Shown: positions 63,415-64,000 of the stretch, in pieces | Numbering within the stretch: position 1 is the stretch's first letter | Layout: each line of letters starts with the position of its first letter | Assembly: GCF_027484945.1 (NCBI RefSeq) | Contig: NZ_JAIXRZ010000016.1 | Location: forward strand, 1-64,000 | From: Flavobacterium sp. | GTDB taxonomy: Bacteria > Bacteroidota > Bacteroidia > Flavobacteriales > Flavobacteriaceae | Direction of reading: 5' to 3' | DNA length: 64,000 bases | The notes under the pieces: generated by a model | Database searches by the model: none | The model's input: only the letters and a program-made list of their open reading frames with translations | Told to the model about the DNA's origin: nothing | Position numbers and translations under genes: made by a program

Positions 63415-64000
63415 ATGAGAACTATAGTTGTATTATTTTCCGTACTCTTTAGTGTATTTTCCACAGCACAATACGGATACCGTGATGGTAATCGAATAGG
63501 TATTTCTGGTGGAATTTCACAATGTACTATGTTTACCTCAAGTTTTGATACCAAAGCAGGAAATGGATTTGCAGGTGGGCTATCAGTGCGCGGAAATTAT
63601 TATAACAATTGGAGTATGATTTACGGTATGCAGTTTTTCAATAGTCGGTTTTCACTGGGTAAAGATGGCTTAAATACAAGAGCAACAGAATTTAGTTTAC
63701 AAGGTGTTCAAATCCGTTTGTTGTTAAGTTATAATCTTGTACAAAACCATGTTTCATTAGACTTTGGTCCTGTTTTACAAGTGAATGGTAAATTAGCCGT
63801 AAACGGAGCCAATGAAAATAATCGTATTAAATATAATTCTGAAACAGCAACCGGAATTTATGCAAAAGACATCGTAGATGTTTCCAAAATAGGGGGAGCG
63901 ATGCATTTTGGACTATCAGCAGGCTCTAAAACCGTTCGATTATTGCTATTTTACCAGTACGGTTTTACGAATTTGTTCAACGAACTTAATAAAAATGCAA
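63415..64000 (+). CDS. Outer-membrane beta-barrel protein (3' partial)
   Basis: Open from ATG 63415 to the window end (195 codons, no stop). Signal peptide RTIVVLFSVLFSVFSTAQ, then alternating strands with many Gly, Tyr and Phe (NRIGISGGISQCTMF, LSVRGNYYNNWSMIYGMQFF, FSLQGVQIRLLLSYNL, VSLDFGPVLQVNGKL). This is the look of PorT-like or outer-membrane beta-barrel families of Bacteroidota. The C-terminus is beyond the window, so the family cannot be fixed. Confidence 0.8.
   Translation, partial: MRTIVVLFSVLFSVFSTAQYGYRDGNRIGISGGISQCTMFTSSFDTKAGNGFAGGLSVRGNYYNNWSMIYGMQFFNSRFSLGKDGLNTRATEFSLQGVQIRLLLSYNLVQNHVSLDFGPVLQVNGKLAVNGANENNRIKYNSETATGIYAKDIVDVSKIGGAMHFGLSAGSKTVRLLLFYQYGFTNLFNELNKNA

Overview
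The window is a stretch of a Bacteroidota chromosome, almost certainly a Flavobacteriaceae member close to Flavobacterium. Evidence: low G+C, many families largely confined to that group (DUF3857, DUF4292, DUF5687, DUF4254, DUF6427/DUF6341-like, DUF6909-like), a SprE/PorW-type lipoprotein of the type IX secretion and gliding machinery, an ATP synthase operon without atpD/atpC, and a repeated TAnnTTTG element just upstream of many starts, which is the Bacteroidota -7 promoter element. Family names come from recognising the sequence; no database search was run.

Layout. 1-4.1 kb: two tandem + strand exported DUF3857/transglutaminase-like proteins, the first cut by the window edge, closed by a clear terminator. 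4.2-10.6 kb: a - strand envelope operon (flippase, dUTPase, sugar nucleotidyltransferase, TPR protein, DUF4292 lipoprotein, EnvC-like degenerate LytM factor). 10.7-15.8 kb: atpBEFHAG with its own promoter, two strong internal hairpins and a terminator. 15.9-19.8 kb: SprE/PorW lipoprotein, bactofilin, AtpZ-like and a small membrane protein, overlapping end to start. 19.9-29.2 kb: ABC exporter pair, TauE/SafE permease, PaaE-like reductase, GT9 plus DUF4254, upp, two small-family membrane proteins and purD.

29.3-48.4 kb is a large surface-polysaccharide locus: CapK-like adenylating enzyme, ORF6N protein, wecB, several glycosyltransferases, the initiating sugar-phosphate transferase, UDP-glucuronate decarboxylase, two O-antigen ligase/polymerase-like proteins, an acetyltransferase, a flippase, a lone lipoprotein, then an operon of DUF6909, a Wzz-like protein and rfbA-rfbC-rfbD (rfbB is absent). 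48.5-51.7 kb holds a GH3-family enzyme with a small membrane-anchored protein and a divergent tatA (58 codons). 51.9-55.0 kb: tex, a small membrane protein and rpiB.

55.03-55.71 kb is a very AT-rich gene-free interval with a cluster of TGTTAATA-type 9-mers. Gene orientation is mainly - to its left and mainly + to its right. I propose it as a candidate replication origin; this is inference. 55.7-64 kb: DUF2007, rnr, a GIN-domain protein, a LysE-type exporter, tRNA-Cys, folB, glnS, an SPFH/band-7 protein, and a beta-barrel outer-membrane protein truncated by the window end.
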